Shown here one piece after another: positions 37,065 through 46,836 of a DNA stretch of 55,995 bases. A model generated the notes under the pieces. It did no database searches, was not told the DNA's origin, and saw nothing but the letters and a program-made list of their open reading frames with translations. The translations under genes were made by a program, and so were the position numbers. Source of the stretch: Geobacteraceae bacterium (GTDB lineage Bacteria; Desulfobacterota; Desulfuromonadia; Desulfuromonadales; BM103); assembly GCA_024641085.1 (NCBI GenBank), contig JAHEDT010000018.1, forward strand, positions 1 to 55,995. The letters are read 5' to 3'. How positions within the stretch are numbered: position 1 is the stretch's first letter; each line of letters begins with the position of its first letter.

Positions 37065-38366
37065 ATGTTCAAAAACAAGTTGTCCATGTTGCTGCTTACC
37101 CTGGCCCTGGTCCTGCTGGTTGGCCTGGTCTCCTTCGGCCGGAGTGAGGTGCCCAAGGCTGGTGCGGCCAGCGATTACCAGGAACTGCAGCTCTTCACCG
37201 ACGTCCTGACCATCGTCAAGCGCAGCTATGTGGAAGAAGTGCCGGTCAAGGACCTGGTCTACGGAGCGATCGAAGGCATGCTGGCCTCGCTCGACCCCCA
37301 CTCCAGTTTCATGTCGCCCGAAATCTACAAGGAGATGAAAGTTGATACCCGCGGCGAGTTCGGTGGACTCGGCATTGAAATTTCTCTGCGGGACAACCTC
37401 CTGACGATTGTCGCACCGATCGAAGACACTCCGGCCTCGCGGGCCGGACTCCAGGCCGGGGATCAGATCCTGAAAATCGAAGATCAATACACCAAGGACA
37501 TGGAAATCATGGAGGCGGTGCAGTTGATGCGCGGGGCGCCGGGGACCAAGATCACCATCACCATCATGCGCTCGAGTTTCGAAAAACCTCAGGCATTTAT
37601 CCTGGAGAGGGAAGTCATCAAGGTGCAGAGTGTGAAATCAAAAACGCTCGACCAGGGTTTCGGTTACGTGCGCCTGGTCCAGTTCCAGGAGCGCTCCAGT
37701 GAAGATCTCGCCAAGGCTTTGGACAAGCTTCGTGAAGACAACGGCGGAAGCCTGCAGGGGTTGGTCCTCGATTTACGTAACAACCCCGGAGGGTTGCTTG
37801 ATCAGGCGGTCGATATCGCCGACCAATTCCTGTCGGAAGGGCTGATTGTTTACACCAAGGGGCGTGAGGCTGACGCGCAAATGAAGTTTTCCGCCAAACG
37901 CAGCGGGACCGAACCCGATTACCCGATGGTCGTTCTGATCAATGGCGGTAGTGCCAGTGCCTCGGAGATTGTTGCCGGTGCCCTGCAGGACCACGGCCGC
38001 GCCGTGATCATGGGGGTGCAGAGCTTCGGCAAGGGGTCAGTTCAGACGATCATCCCGCTCAGCGATGATTCCGGGTTGCGCCTGACCACGGCCAAATATT
38101 ATACCCCGAACGGTACTTCGATTCAGGCCCGCGGCATCGTTCCCGACATCGAGGTGCTGCAGAGCGAAATCAAGGAAGTGCAGGATATCGACCATTTCCG
38201 CGAAAAGGATTTGAAGAACCATTTCGATACGGAAGGCAAGGGCGAGAATTCCACAAAGAAAGACGCCGGCCACGTCGACGAAGAGGTCCGCAAGGATTTC
38301 CAGTTGATGCGCGCACTTGACCTGCTTAAAGGCTGGAGGATCTTTCAGGGGATCAAGGCCGCTTGA
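37065..38366 (+). CDS. ctpA: S41 C-terminal processing peptidase
   Basis: 433 aa. N-terminal membrane anchor (~7-24), PDZ domain (~95-175; FGGLGIEISL, SRAGLQAGDQIL) and protease core with Ser298 in GGSASASEI and Lys323 in SFGKGSVQ, the Ser/Lys dyad. A periplasmic protease. Next to envC it probably trims cell-wall hydrolases or their regulators. GGAGG precedes the ATG. Confidence 0.94.
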   Translation: MFKNKLSMLLLTLALVLLVGLVSFGRSEVPKAGAASDYQELQLFTDVLTIVKRSYVEEVPVKDLVYGAIEGMLASLDPHSSFMSPEIYKEMKVDTRGEFGGLGIEISLRDNLLTIVAPIEDTPASRAGLQAGDQILKIEDQYTKDMEIMEAVQLMRGAPGTKITITIMRSSFEKPQAFILEREVIKVQSVKSKTLDQGFGYVRLVQFQERSSEDLAKALDKLREDNGGSLQGLVLDLRNNPGGLLDQAVDIADQFLSEGLIVYTKGREADAQMKFSAKRSGTEPDYPMVVLINGGSASASEIVAGALQDHGRAVIMGVQSFGKGSVQTIIPLSDDSGLRLTTAKYYTPNGTSIQARGIVPDIEVLQSEIKEVQDIDHFREKDLKNHFDTEGKGENSTKKDAGHVDEEVRKDFQLMRALDLLKGWRIFQGIKAA

Positions 38367-38403
38367 CCCCCTCTGGCCGTTGGTATTCTGAAAAGAGTTG
38401 CCG

Positions 38404-39558
38404 ATGACAAAACCAACCAAGCGGCGCCGCACGAAAAAGCGGCGCCCTGATTTTTTTCTGAAAAACAGAATCCTGCTCATAGTTATGGGTGTTGCCGGAT
38501 TGTTTGTCGCCGGCCTGGTTTGGTTTGCCCGCATGGAAGAACGACCGCACCCCCCCCTTGTCCCCCCGCCGGTCGTCAAGCCGCAGCTCGATTACACCCA
38601 AAAAGTCCATGGGGAAGTCGAGGCATTTCTGGCCGGTCTCAATACGGATGGCAGCAGTATTCAGCGTGACCTCGAGCATGAACCTGCCCGCTACACGGTT
38701 GCCGGTACGTTTCCTTCTGCAGAGCTGATTGCCGGTTTCCAGGGCCGGGTGCGGCAGATCCCGGGCGATTACGACGTGCGGCTGCGGCCGGCCAACTCGC
38801 TGACTGTTGAAAAGTCGCGGCTGACGAAAATCATTATTCTGTTTATCCCCCCGGCCCCGGCCATACCTGCCGGACCATTGCTGGCGATCATCATGGATGA
38901 CCTCGGCAGGAGCACATCGACCGCCAGGGTGCTGGCCTCCCTGTCGCAACTGGTTACTTTTGCCATTCTCCCCGATGAGCCCCAGGCCGTGCAGGTTGCC
39001 GAAATAGCGCATGCCGCGGGCCGTGAAGTCATGTTGCACGTGCCGATGGAGCCTCAGGGATACCCTGCGGTAAACCCGGGGCCGGATGCCTTATTTGTCA
39101 AGAACAGCGATGCAGAGATCCGGCATAACTTCGACCAGTTGCTTGCCAGGATTCCGTATGTTGCCGGCACCAATAATCATATGGGGTCGCGATTCACAGA
39201 AGATGCCAGGGCCTTGGCACCGGTGATGGAGAGCTTGAGGGAAAAAGGCCTGTTTTTTATCGACAGCCGGACCACGGGTCATTCCAGGGTGACAGAAGTG
39301 GCCTCCCGGTTTGGCGTGCCGACGATGAACCGGGATGTCTTCCTCGACAATGTCGCCGAGGTCGATGCAATTGCCCGCGAGATTCGGCGCCTTGAGGGCA
39401 AGGCTCGCCGCCAGGGCATGGCGATCGGGATCTGCCACCCTTACCCGGAGACCCTGGATGCCCTGAAAAGGGAACTGCCAGGTTTGACGGCGCGTGGCGT
39501 CACCCTTGTGCCGGTTTCCCAGCTGCTGCAGAAACTGGCTTTAAATCAGGGGAGCTGA
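38404..39558 (+). CDS. Divergent polysaccharide deacetylase family protein (DUF610-type)
   Basis: 384 aa from ATG 38404; a TTG two codons earlier is less likely. A very basic N-terminus (KPTKRRRTKKRRP), one membrane segment (~22-40), a proline-rich linker, then the Polysacc_deac_2 domain with LAIIMDDLGRS, HVPMEPQGYP, NNHMGSRFTED, FFIDSRTT and GICHPYPETL. The Asp and His residues fit metal binding. It commonly follows envC-ctpA, suggesting a role in peptidoglycan remodelling. Its 3' end overlaps the convergent ParA-like gene by 13 bp. Confidence 0.88.
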   Translation: MTKPTKRRRTKKRRPDFFLKNRILLIVMGVAGLFVAGLVWFARMEERPHPPLVPPPVVKPQLDYTQKVHGEVEAFLAGLNTDGSSIQRDLEHEPARYTVAGTFPSAELIAGFQGRVRQIPGDYDVRLRPANSLTVEKSRLTKIIILFIPPAPAIPAGPLLAIIMDDLGRSTSTARVLASLSQLVTFAILPDEPQAVQVAEIAHAAGREVMLHVPMEPQGYPAVNPGPDALFVKNSDAEIRHNFDQLLARIPYVAGTNNHMGSRFTEDARALAPVMESLREKGLFFIDSRTTGHSRVTEVASRFGVPTMNRDVFLDNVAEVDAIAREIRRLEGKARRQGMAIGICHPYPETLDALKRELPGLTARGVTLVPVSQLLQKLALNQGS

Positions 39559-40946
39559 GTACTGACTTTGGCCATGACGGCTGCGAAGTTGGAGAAATTC
39601 TGATCGTAGAGGATCTCTTCAGGCAAGTCTGAGCCGACCTTGCGCAGCAACAGGAAGGCATCGCCAAGGCGCCCCTCCTTGTCGAAGAGGGTCCGCTCAA
39701 GCAGGGGGAACAGGTCGGAGCGCTCCTTGGTGAGCAGGCGCTTCTCAAACTCCTGCAATTCAATGGTCTTGTGAGAGACTTCCAGCCCATTGTCGTCAAA
39801 GCGGTAGAAGGACAGCTTCTGCTGATAGAAGTTTCGGGTGTGCGGGGCCCGCTGCAACACGAAATAGGAACGTTGAGCTGATTCACGAAACAGGTCCCAG
39901 ATCGGGTCGTGCGCCTCGATAGTACGTTTTGCGCCGTAAAAATAGCGAAAGACCAGGCTGTTGAAGCATTCATCTTCGAGGTATCCGGAAATCCTGAAGT
40001 CCGAGCTCTGGGCAAAGTAGCCGGCCGGACCGATCACCTCTTTGCCCACCAGAGGTTGTCCGCACACCAGGCAACCGGCTTGAAGATTGCTGCGCCGTTT
40101 TTCGTAAGCGCCCTGGTGCTCGTGCTCGGCGTGGGCCATGTCCGTGCAATACTCGTCCAGACGCCGCTGATCGATATCAATGGAGTGGAGGTAGACTTGG
40201 CGTGCCACGTGGGTCATCTGGACATGCACCTCAGTGTGACGGCCGTGCGTCAGCACCGGGAAGATCTTCCCTTCGGGGTTGGTGTTGAGCGACTCAACCT
40301 TCGGGCTTTTGGCAATATAGCCCTCCATGCAACGATAGCCGCGGTTGATGGCATAGGCTTTCAGCAACTGATACGGATCACGGAACGGGCCATCGAAGTG
40401 GATGCGGCCATCCACCAGGCAGGGGAGAATCCGCAACGGCCGGCGTGACAGGCCATGCGAATCGAAGAAATCGTAAATATGCCGGCAGTTGTCCATGGAC
40501 GGGGCGTCTTTAACCGGTACAATAACCCGGTCAGCGGCAAAGAGCGCGTTCTGGGTGAAAATATCCAGGTCCGGTCGTGTATCGATAATTACGATTCCGC
40601 CGAGGCTGGATTTGGCCAGGGCCCTGATCAGAAGGCTTGGGTCCTCAAGGTCGCGCCGCAGAATGTGCAGCTGATTACTTGAAGGAATGAATTGTACACC
40701 GTATTCGCCGATTTCGATCAGCTCATCGGGGTTGGTGCCGGTGAAGAGGCTGCTGACATCGCCTCGCACTGGCTGCCGGCTGATGCTGAACATCTGGTCG
40801 ACGGAGAAGTGGTTGTCGAAACTCAACAGGGTGACATCCAGGTCCTCGTGAAGGGCCTTGAGGTAGATGGCCAGGTTGGTGGCCAGGGTGGTCTTGCCGA
40901 CGCCGCCCTTTTCACTCGAGATTGTGACAATGTACGGTGTTGCCAT
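39546..40946 (-). CDS. MinD/ParA-like ATPase with extra C-terminal region
   Basis: 466 aa from the ATG at complement 40944-40946, with GAGG eight bases upstream. A deviant Walker A (EKGGVGKTTLATN) and IVIIDTRPDLD place the first ~260 residues with CobQ/MinD/ParA ATPases. The ~200-residue C-terminal part is unlike ParA and contains a CxxC (GCLVCGQPL) plus a conserved-looking FRYFYGAKRTIEAHDPIWD segment. No parB or minC neighbour is present. It has its own promoter and is divergent from xseA. Possibly a positioning ATPase; cargo unknown. Confidence 0.8.
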   Translation of the reverse strand: MATPYIVTISSEKGGVGKTTLATNLAIYLKALHEDLDVTLLSFDNHFSVDQMFSISRQPVRGDVSSLFTGTNPDELIEIGEYGVQFIPSSNQLHILRRDLEDPSLLIRALAKSSLGGIVIIDTRPDLDIFTQNALFAADRVIVPVKDAPSMDNCRHIYDFFDSHGLSRRPLRILPCLVDGRIHFDGPFRDPYQLLKAYAINRGYRCMEGYIAKSPKVESLNTNPEGKIFPVLTHGRHTEVHVQMTHVARQVYLHSIDIDQRRLDEYCTDMAHAEHEHQGAYEKRRSNLQAGCLVCGQPLVGKEVIGPAGYFAQSSDFRISGYLEDECFNSLVFRYFYGAKRTIEAHDPIWDLFRESAQRSYFVLQRAPHTRNFYQQKLSFYRFDDNGLEVSHKTIELQEFEKRLLTKERSDLFPLLERTLFDKEGRLGDAFLLLRKVGSDLPEEILYDQNFSNFAAVMAKVSTQLP

Positions 40947-40975
40947 TAAGTTGCCTCGTAAATTCAATTCCGCTA

Positions 40976-41004
40976 TATATAGGGGGAAGTGAATGAAAAG
41001 TCAA
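40976..41004 (-). promoter_or_regulatory. Sigma-70 promoter of the ParA-like ATPase
   Basis: Minus strand: TTGACT (41004-40999), 17-bp spacer, TATATA (40981-40976), about 30 bp before the start codon. It overlaps the GTG-initiated 5' extension of the xseA frame, supporting the later xseA start. Confidence 0.7.
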
Positions 41005-41036
41005 ATAAAAACCACAAGATACGGGATGCCTGGCGC

Positions 41037-42236
41037 ATGACTGACGGGCTCCGCAAATTAACGGTCAGCGACCTGGTGGCCTTGCTCCAGGAGGTCGTGG
41101 AGACCAATTTTGTGGCCGTGACGGTGGAGGGTGAGATCTCCAATTTTTCTGCTCCGGCCTCGGGCCACTGGTATTTTACTCTCAAGGACAGTGGTGCTCA
41201 GCTGCGCAGCGTCATGTTCCGTAGCCGCAATCGTCTGGTGGAGACCAGGCCGCGGGATGGCCTGCAGGTGGTCTGTTCAGGGTCAGTGACAGTTTATGCC
41301 GCGCGCGGCGAGATGCAACTGGTCGTAGACCACATTGCGCAAGGTGGGCAGGGGCAGCTGCAAGCGGCGTTCGAAGCTCTCAAGGCGAAGCTGGCTGCCG
41401 AGGGTCTTTTTGCGGCCGAGCGCAAACGCCCTCTGCCGGTCTCACCGCAGGCGGTCGGTATCGTCACCTCGGCGACCGGCGCGGCGATTCATGATCTGCT
41501 CAACGTCCTCCAGCGACGGGCACCGGAAGTCCACCTGTTGCTGAGGCCGGTCAAAGTGCAGGGCGAGGGGGCCGCCGGAGAGATTGCCGCAGCGATCGAC
41601 GATCTGAATCGATACGGTGGCCTGGACGTCCTGATTGTCGGTCGCGGCGGCGGCTCACTGGAGGACCTGTGGGCCTTCAACGAGGAGATCGTCGCCCGGG
41701 CCATTGCCCGCTCGGAGATTCCGGTGATCTCGGCCGTCGGCCACGAGACCGATTTTACCATCGCCGACTTCGTTGCTGACTTGCGTGCGCCGACCCCGAG
41801 CGCTGCGGCCGAACTGGTTGTCAAGAACCGCCAGGAGATTGAGGCCCACCTCGACCATCTTATCATTCGGCTGCAGTCCCGTGTCGACCAGTTGATCGGG
41901 TTGGTTGCCGAGCGGGTTGCCGGTCTGGAAGGCCGGCTCAAACTTGCTGCGCGTGATTTTGCCGAGCTGCCAGATGCGATTGTCGATCTCGAACAGCGCC
42001 TTGGCCTGGCGATGCGTGCCTTGATGCGCCAATACGCTGATAGCCTGGGGATGGCAGCTGGCCGCCTGGATGCCCTGTCTCCGCTTTTGCAGCTTGACCG
42101 GGGTTACGTAATCGCCAGTCATGAACCGGGCTGTTCCGGCCTGGTGTCCACGGCAGACCTCAAACCGGGGGATCAGCTCTGGCTGCGTTTTGCGCGTGGT
42201 CAGGCGCGCACACGCGTGGAGGATGTTGAGTTTTGA
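41037..42236 (+). CDS. xseA: Exodeoxyribonuclease VII large subunit
   Basis: 399 aa from ATG 41037 (GGGATG upstream). Earlier starts are unlikely because a minus-strand promoter lies there and homologues begin just before LTVSDL. The OB-fold (TVEGEISNF, SGHWYFTLKD) and the catalytic region (AVGIVTSATGAAIHD, LDVLIVGRGGGSLEDLWAFN, VISAVGHETDFTIADFVAD) are intact, followed by a long coiled coil. With XseB it degrades single-stranded DNA. It overlaps the next gene by one base. Confidence 0.95.
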   Translation: MTDGLRKLTVSDLVALLQEVVETNFVAVTVEGEISNFSAPASGHWYFTLKDSGAQLRSVMFRSRNRLVETRPRDGLQVVCSGSVTVYAARGEMQLVVDHIAQGGQGQLQAAFEALKAKLAAEGLFAAERKRPLPVSPQAVGIVTSATGAAIHDLLNVLQRRAPEVHLLLRPVKVQGEGAAGEIAAAIDDLNRYGGLDVLIVGRGGGSLEDLWAFNEEIVARAIARSEIPVISAVGHETDFTIADFVADLRAPTPSAAAELVVKNRQEIEAHLDHLIIRLQSRVDQLIGLVAERVAGLEGRLKLAARDFAELPDAIVDLEQRLGLAMRALMRQYADSLGMAAGRLDALSPLLQLDRGYVIASHEPGCSGLVSTADLKPGDQLWLRFARGQARTRVEDVEF

Positions 42237-43075
42237 TGCGTTTGTGGCTGTTCATTGCAGTTGTTATGGGCTGGGCATGGCCTGCCTGGTCTGGTGAATT
42301 CAGTCTTGCTTCGCCGCAGGTTTATAACGGCGAAGTGGCCGTGCTGCGCTGGCAGGGTGAGCCTCTTTCTTTCGGGGTGGTCCGTTACCGTGACGAGGTC
42401 ATCTACCTCTATCCCGATCCGACGGGTGCGGTCGCTTTGCTGCCGGTCGCCCTCGATACCGCTGCCGGCGACTATCCGCTGCTGGCCGCCCTGGTTACCA
42501 GCCAGGGGCAGACCACGTTCAGGGAACTGATGCTGCAGGTTGCCCACAAGACTCGCCCTGAAGAGTCCTTGACCCTGCCGGAGCGCATGGTGAGCCCGTC
42601 AGCGGAGGATCTCGCACGCATCAACCGTGAGGGCTCCCTGCTCAATGAAACCTTCGCCGGGCGATCTCCCCGGCTCTGGACGACTTTCGAAAGGCCGGTC
42701 GATGGCCCGGTCAGCAGTGTCTTCGGCAAACGCAGGATCATGAACGGCCAAGCCAAGGCGCCGCATAGCGGCACCGACTTTCGCGGGTCCGCGGGAACCC
42801 CGGTCCACGCCATCAGCCATGGCCGAGTGGTCCTGGTCTCGGACATGTTTTATACGGGGAACACTGTCGTCGTTGATCATGGTGAGGGACTGTTCTCCCT
42901 GTATGCACACCTCTCCAGGGTTCTGGTGGGCAAGGGCCATGACGTGCGCAAAGGCGAAGTGCTTGGCAAGGTCGGCAGTACCGGACGCTCGACCGGTGCC
43001 CATTTGCACCTCACCGTCAAACTCCTGGGAGAGCGGGTTGACCCCCTTGCCTTGCTGGCGATTCTCAAGGAATAA
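42236..43075 (+). CDS. Secreted M23 (LytM) metallopeptidase
   Basis: 279 aa from ATG 42236, which overlaps the xseA stop (TGATG). A signal peptide (~1-20) and an N-terminal beta domain (~20-100) precede an M23 domain with both zinc motifs intact: PHSGTDFRG (HxxxD) and GAHLHLTV (HxH). Predicted to cut peptidoglycan cross-links in the periplasm. Lying between xseA and xseB is odd for a wall enzyme but is consistent with co-transcription. Confidence 0.9.
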   Translation: MRLWLFIAVVMGWAWPAWSGEFSLASPQVYNGEVAVLRWQGEPLSFGVVRYRDEVIYLYPDPTGAVALLPVALDTAAGDYPLLAALVTSQGQTTFRELMLQVAHKTRPEESLTLPERMVSPSAEDLARINREGSLLNETFAGRSPRLWTTFERPVDGPVSSVFGKRRIMNGQAKAPHSGTDFRGSAGTPVHAISHGRVVLVSDMFYTGNTVVVDHGEGLFSLYAHLSRVLVGKGHDVRKGEVLGKVGSTGRSTGAHLHLTVKLLGERVDPLALLAILKE

Positions 43076-43130
43076 AGATGCTTGACACAACACTGCGAGC
43101 GTGGTGTTTTACAGCTGAAAGGACCTGCGC

Positions 43131-43370
43131 ATGGCCGAAAAGATGACATTCGAAAAAGCGCTGAAGAATCTGGAAGAAGCGGTTGCCCGTTTGGAAAAGG
43201 GCCATATGCCTCTTGACGAGGCGCTGGACTGTTTTGAGGCCGGCGTGCAGAGTGCCAACCTCTGCCGCAAGAAACTGCAGGCAGTGGAAACCCGCATTGA
43301 AACGTTGATGAAAAAAGTTGACGGCTCGCTTGTTGCCGAGCCTTTTGGCCAGGACCAGAATCAGGACTGA
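43131..43370 (+). CDS. xseB: Exodeoxyribonuclease VII small subunit
   Basis: 79 aa; AAAGGA precedes the ATG. Family pattern FEKALKNLEEAVARLEKG..LDEALDCFEAG and LCRKKLQAVE. Partner of XseA. ispA follows after 8 bp. Confidence 0.95.
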   Translation: MAEKMTFEKALKNLEEAVARLEKGHMPLDEALDCFEAGVQSANLCRKKLQAVETRIETLMKKVDGSLVAEPFGQDQNQD

Positions 43371-43378
43371 CAGGCTTT

Positions 43379-44269
43379 ATGGTACTCAAAGATTATCTGC
43401 GCGATCGGTCCACGCTGGTAGACAAGGCCCTGGACCGCTGGCTGCCGGGTGAAAACCATCTCCCTCATGCCCTGCACGAGGCCATGCGTTATTCGGTTTT
43501 TGCCGGCGGCAAGCGCTTGCGGCCGATCCTGATGATTGCTGCCAGCGAAGCGGTTGGCGGTTCTGCCGATCAGGTCCTGCACGCAGCTTGTGCCATGGAG
43601 ATGATCCATACGTATTCCCTGATTCATGATGATCTGCCGGCTATGGACGACGATGATGTCCGTCGTGGTCGGCCCACCAATCACAAGGTCTACGGTGAGG
43701 CGGTTGCCATCCTGGCCGGCGACGCCCTGCTGACGGAGGCCTTTCGTTTGCTGGCGGATGCCGAAGCCAACCAGTCGACCCCGCCGGCGACGGTCCTGAG
43801 GGTCATCGAACTGGTTGCCCGCTACTCCGGATCCCAGGGGATGGTCGGCGGCCAGGTGGTTGATATGGAATCGGAGGGTCTTGAGATTGATTTCCCGACC
43901 CTGGAATATATCCATACTCACAAAACCGGCGGTTTGATCCTGGCCTCGGTTCAGGTCGGGGCCCTGCTCGGCGGAGGGGATGAACAACAGTTTGCCGCCT
44001 TGAGCCGCTTCGGGGGGGCGGCCGGATTGGCTTTTCAGATCGCAGATGATATCCTTGACGTCGTTGGCGATCAGGCTGAACTTGGCAAGAATGTCGGCAG
44101 CGACCAGGCCCGCGGCAAGGCGACTTATCCGGCCCTGCTCGGCCTTGCCGAGGCACGTCAACGTGCCAAGGAGCTTTGTGACCTAGCCGTTGATGCGCTA
44201 ACTCCACTGGGAGCTGCTGCAGAACCCCTGCAGAGGCTGGCCCGCTACATCGTTGATCGCAACTCTTGA
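43379..44269 (+). CDS. ispA: Polyprenyl (farnesyl diphosphate) synthase
   Basis: 296 aa. First aspartate motif [12 protein letters not shown] (DDx4D type of bacterial FPP synthases) and second FQIADDILD, with FAGGKRLRP for IPP binding. It condenses IPP with DMAPP/GPP. Its position between xseB and dxs is the common bacterial isoprenoid operon. Confidence 0.93.
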   Translation: MVLKDYLRDRSTLVDKALDRWLPGENHLPHALHEAMRYSVFAGGKRLRPILMIAASEAVGGSADQVLHAACAMEMIHTYSLIHDDLPAMDDDDVRRGRPTNHKVYGEAVAILAGDALLTEAFRLLADAEANQSTPPATVLRVIELVARYSGSQGMVGGQVVDMESEGLEIDFPTLEYIHTHKTGGLILASVQVGALLGGGDEQQFAALSRFGGAAGLAFQIADDILDVVGDQAELGKNVGSDQARGKATYPALLGLAEARQRAKELCDLAVDALTPLGAAAEPLQRLARYIVDRNS

Positions 44270-44288
44270 AACAATATATGTGGTAGTC

Positions 44289-46190
44289 ATGACCGAAATA
44301 CTAAAGCAGGCAAATCCGGTTGCTGCACTGAAAGGCCTTCCCGAAGGGGACCTGCCGCAGCTTGCCGAGGAGCTTCGGGACGTTATTGTCAAAACCGTGG
44401 CGCAGACCGGCGGGCACCTGGGCAGTTCTCTCGGGGTCATTGAATTGACCATCGCGCTGCACCGGGTGTTCACTACTCCCAACGATAAGATTGTCTGGGA
44501 TGTCGGCCACCAGGCCTACGCCCACAAGCTGCTGACCGGCCGCTACGACCGCTTTCACAGTTTGCGGCAGCTGGATGGCCTGAGCGGCTTCCCCAAGCGC
44601 GAAGAGAGCCCTCATGACTGCTTCAATGTGGGTCACGCCAGTACGTCGATCTCTGCGGCACTCGGCATGGCGACCGCACGCGATGCGATGGGGGGCAACG
44701 GCAGGGTCGTGGCTGTCATCGGCGATGGCTCCCTGACTGCCGGCCTGGCCTTCGAGGGGCTCAACCAGGCGGGACACCTGAAAAAGAACCTGCTCGTGAT
44801 CCTCAACGACAACGAGATGTCGATTTCACCAAACGTCGGTGCGCTCTCGTCCTTTTTCAGCCGTCAGCTGACCTCGGATTTTTTTGTGCGCTTGAAGCGG
44901 GAAACAGAACATTTTCTCGACAGTGTCCCTAAAATAGGCAAGGATCTCCGCCGCCTGGCGAAAAAAGCCGAGGAAGCGGTGAAGGGCTTTCTGACGCCCG
45001 GCATGCTTTTCGAAGCTTTCGATTTCGATTATGTCGGCCCGATCAACGGTCATAAGCTCGACGAACTGATCCAGACCCTGGAGAACATCACCAACATGGA
45101 CGGGCCGGTCCTGATGCATGTGGTCACCAAGAAGGGGAAGGGCTACCCCCCTGCCGAAAACAACCCGCCGCTCTATCACGGGGTCGGCCCGTTTGATCCG
45201 GTCACCGGCGAAGTCAAGAAGGGCAGCAGCAATGCCCCCAGCTATACATCCGTGTTCGGCAGCACCCTGGTCGAAGCCGCCGAGCTGGACGATCGCATCG
45301 TGGCGATCACGGCGGCCATGCCGGAAGGAACCGGGCTGCGGACCTTTGCCGAACGGTTCCCGAAGCGCTTTTTCGATGTTGGGATTGCCGAGCAGCACGC
45401 CGTCACCTTTGCCGCGGGCATGGCGACCCAGGGCCTCAGGCCGGTCCTGGCGATTTATTCCACCTTCCTGCAGCGCGCTTACGACAGTGTGCTGCACGAC
45501 GTCTGCCTGCAGAACCTGCCGGTCTCTTTCGCCCTCGACCGTGGCGGACTGGTCGGTGCCGATGGACCGACCCACCACGGTGCCTTCGACCTGTCCTATC
45601 TACGGCACATCCCCAACATGGTTTTCATGGTTCCTCGTGATGAAAACTATCTGCGCCACGCTGTCGTGACAGCCCTGGGCTACGATGGGCCGTTCGCCTA
45701 CCGTTATCCCCGCGGTTCCGGGACCGGGGTGGAGCCGCAGTCGCCGTGTCCGATCACGATCGGCCGGGGCGAAGTCTTGCGTAACGGCAAGGACGGTGTC
45801 ATCTTCGCGGTTGGCGTTCTGGTTTCTGAAGCTCTGGCTGCGGCTGAGTCCCTGGCCGGGGAGGGCCTGGACTTCACGGTCGTCGACCCGGTTTTCCTCA
45901 AACCGCTCGATCATGATCTGCTGGTTGCCGAGGCGGTAAGAACCGGTTTCGTTGTCACCGCAGAAGAGAATGCTCTGCAGGGCGGCTTCGGCTCAGCCGT
46001 CCTCGAACTGCTCAGTGAGGCAGGGGTGAACGTGCCCGTCAGGCGCATCGGCCTGCCGGACAAGTTCATCGAGCAAGGCAGTCAGCAGGAATTGCGGGCC
46101 CGTTACGGCCTGGATGCTGCGGCGATCGTCAAAACGGTCAAGCAGGCGATGGCTGAGGGTCGCTTGCCAATGGAACAGTCCGGCCGGTGA
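44289..46190 (+). CDS. dxs: 1-deoxy-D-xylulose-5-phosphate synthase
   Basis: 633 aa from ATG 44289; the frame opens 12 codons earlier with a TTG inside ispA. The thiamine diphosphate motif [26 protein letters not shown], the substrate region [12 protein letters not shown] and the C-terminal transketolase halves ([16 protein letters not shown]) are normal. It makes DXP from pyruvate and glyceraldehyde-3-phosphate, the first step of the MEP pathway. Confidence 0.95.
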   Translation: MTEILKQANPVAALKGLPEGDLPQLAEELRDVIVKTVAQTGGHLGSSLGVIELTIALHRVFTTPNDKIVWDVGHQAYAHKLLTGRYDRFHSLRQLDGLSGFPKREESPHDCFNVGHASTSISAALGMATARDAMGGNGRVVAVIGDGSLTAGLAFEGLNQAGHLKKNLLVILNDNEMSISPNVGALSSFFSRQLTSDFFVRLKRETEHFLDSVPKIGKDLRRLAKKAEEAVKGFLTPGMLFEAFDFDYVGPINGHKLDELIQTLENITNMDGPVLMHVVTKKGKGYPPAENNPPLYHGVGPFDPVTGEVKKGSSNAPSYTSVFGSTLVEAAELDDRIVAITAAMPEGTGLRTFAERFPKRFFDVGIAEQHAVTFAAGMATQGLRPVLAIYSTFLQRAYDSVLHDVCLQNLPVSFALDRGGLVGADGPTHHGAFDLSYLRHIPNMVFMVPRDENYLRHAVVTALGYDGPFAYRYPRGSGTGVEPQSPCPITIGRGEVLRNGKDGVIFAVGVLVSEALAAAESLAGEGLDFTVVDPVFLKPLDHDLLVAEAVRTGFVVTAEENALQGGFGSAVLELLSEAGVNVPVRRIGLPDKFIEQGSQQELRARYGLDAAAIVKTVKQAMAEGRLPMEQSGR

Positions 46191-46490
46191 GGGGAGACCC
46201 GGAATCCCGGGCTGTATTCAGTCGTGGCGGTCAATAAAGTTGTCAGCCAGCACTATCCTGGTCGTCGAAACGCTTGCATTCACATAAAATTTGCGAGTGC
46301 AGTGCAGAAACCCGCTGCGCCGACGACTTTTCAGGCCGTTCAGACCGGTATGACAAAAGCCTTGCAAAAGCCTGGCTGCCTGTTTATGGCGTCGCAACCT
46401 TGACCGCCCCTCATCATTCACATCAAGCGCTTTTCTCAAGGTTGTGTCGAGGTCGGTGCACTGTCTGACCAGTGTGCGGCCCGCTGCCCG
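46191..46490. other. Intergenic region after dxs
   Basis: About 300 bp with only a weak hairpin (CCCGG-AATC-CCGGG near 46200) and an open but unrecognisable minus-strand frame continuing from the pseudogene. No gene called. Confidence 0.4.
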
Positions 46491-46770
46491 GCCAATCTTG
46501 TATTGCTTAACCTTCCGGTCGAGTGTCATTCGCGACATTCCCTATGTCTTGGCGGTTGCCGGCATGTTGGAGCCGGTCTGCTCGTGGGCTGCCGAGAACC
46601 ACTCACGTTCCATATCCTGAAGGGTCCCGGGTCTTGATAATGGCCGCTTGTTGAGCCACTCTGGCAGCCTGATATGCCGGATCTCCAGAGCTTTGCCATC
46701 CAGAATATCCCGCGACCGCTGGGACGAGTCTCCAATTCACGGGCAATCCCCGGCTATTTGTGGAGACCGG
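46491..46770 (-). pseudogene. Decayed C-terminus of a sigma-54-dependent transcriptional activator
   Basis: Read on the minus strand with one frame change, this gives HK*PGIARELE (the WPGNVRELE motif with Trp changed to TAG at 46754-46756). Next comes ILDGKALEIRHIRLPEW and then MEREWFSAAHEQTGSN, leading to KT*GMSRMTLDRKVKQYKIG, a Fis-type helix-turn-helix with a TAG at 46542-46544. Both stops need a single base change. The AAA+ core and receiver are missing, the 5' side being cut near the bio operon. A relic of a large regulator gene, not functional. Confidence 0.75.
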
Positions 46771-46802
46771 GGTTTTCAAAAACGAGAACCGGATAGAGAG
46801 AG

Positions 46803-46833
46803 TTGTTAACCTGGCTTCTTGCAAGGTTGACAA
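46803..46833 (+). promoter_or_regulatory. Candidate BirA operator of the bio operon
   Basis: TTGTTAACC (46803-46811) and GGTTGACAA (46825-46833) form an inverted repeat, each half one mismatch from the BirA half-sites TTGTAAACC/GGTTTACAA. The 13-bp spacer is shorter than the usual 14-16. It ends three bases before the bioW ATG, so binding would also block the ribosome site. Confidence 0.55.
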
Positions 46834-46836
46834 GCC

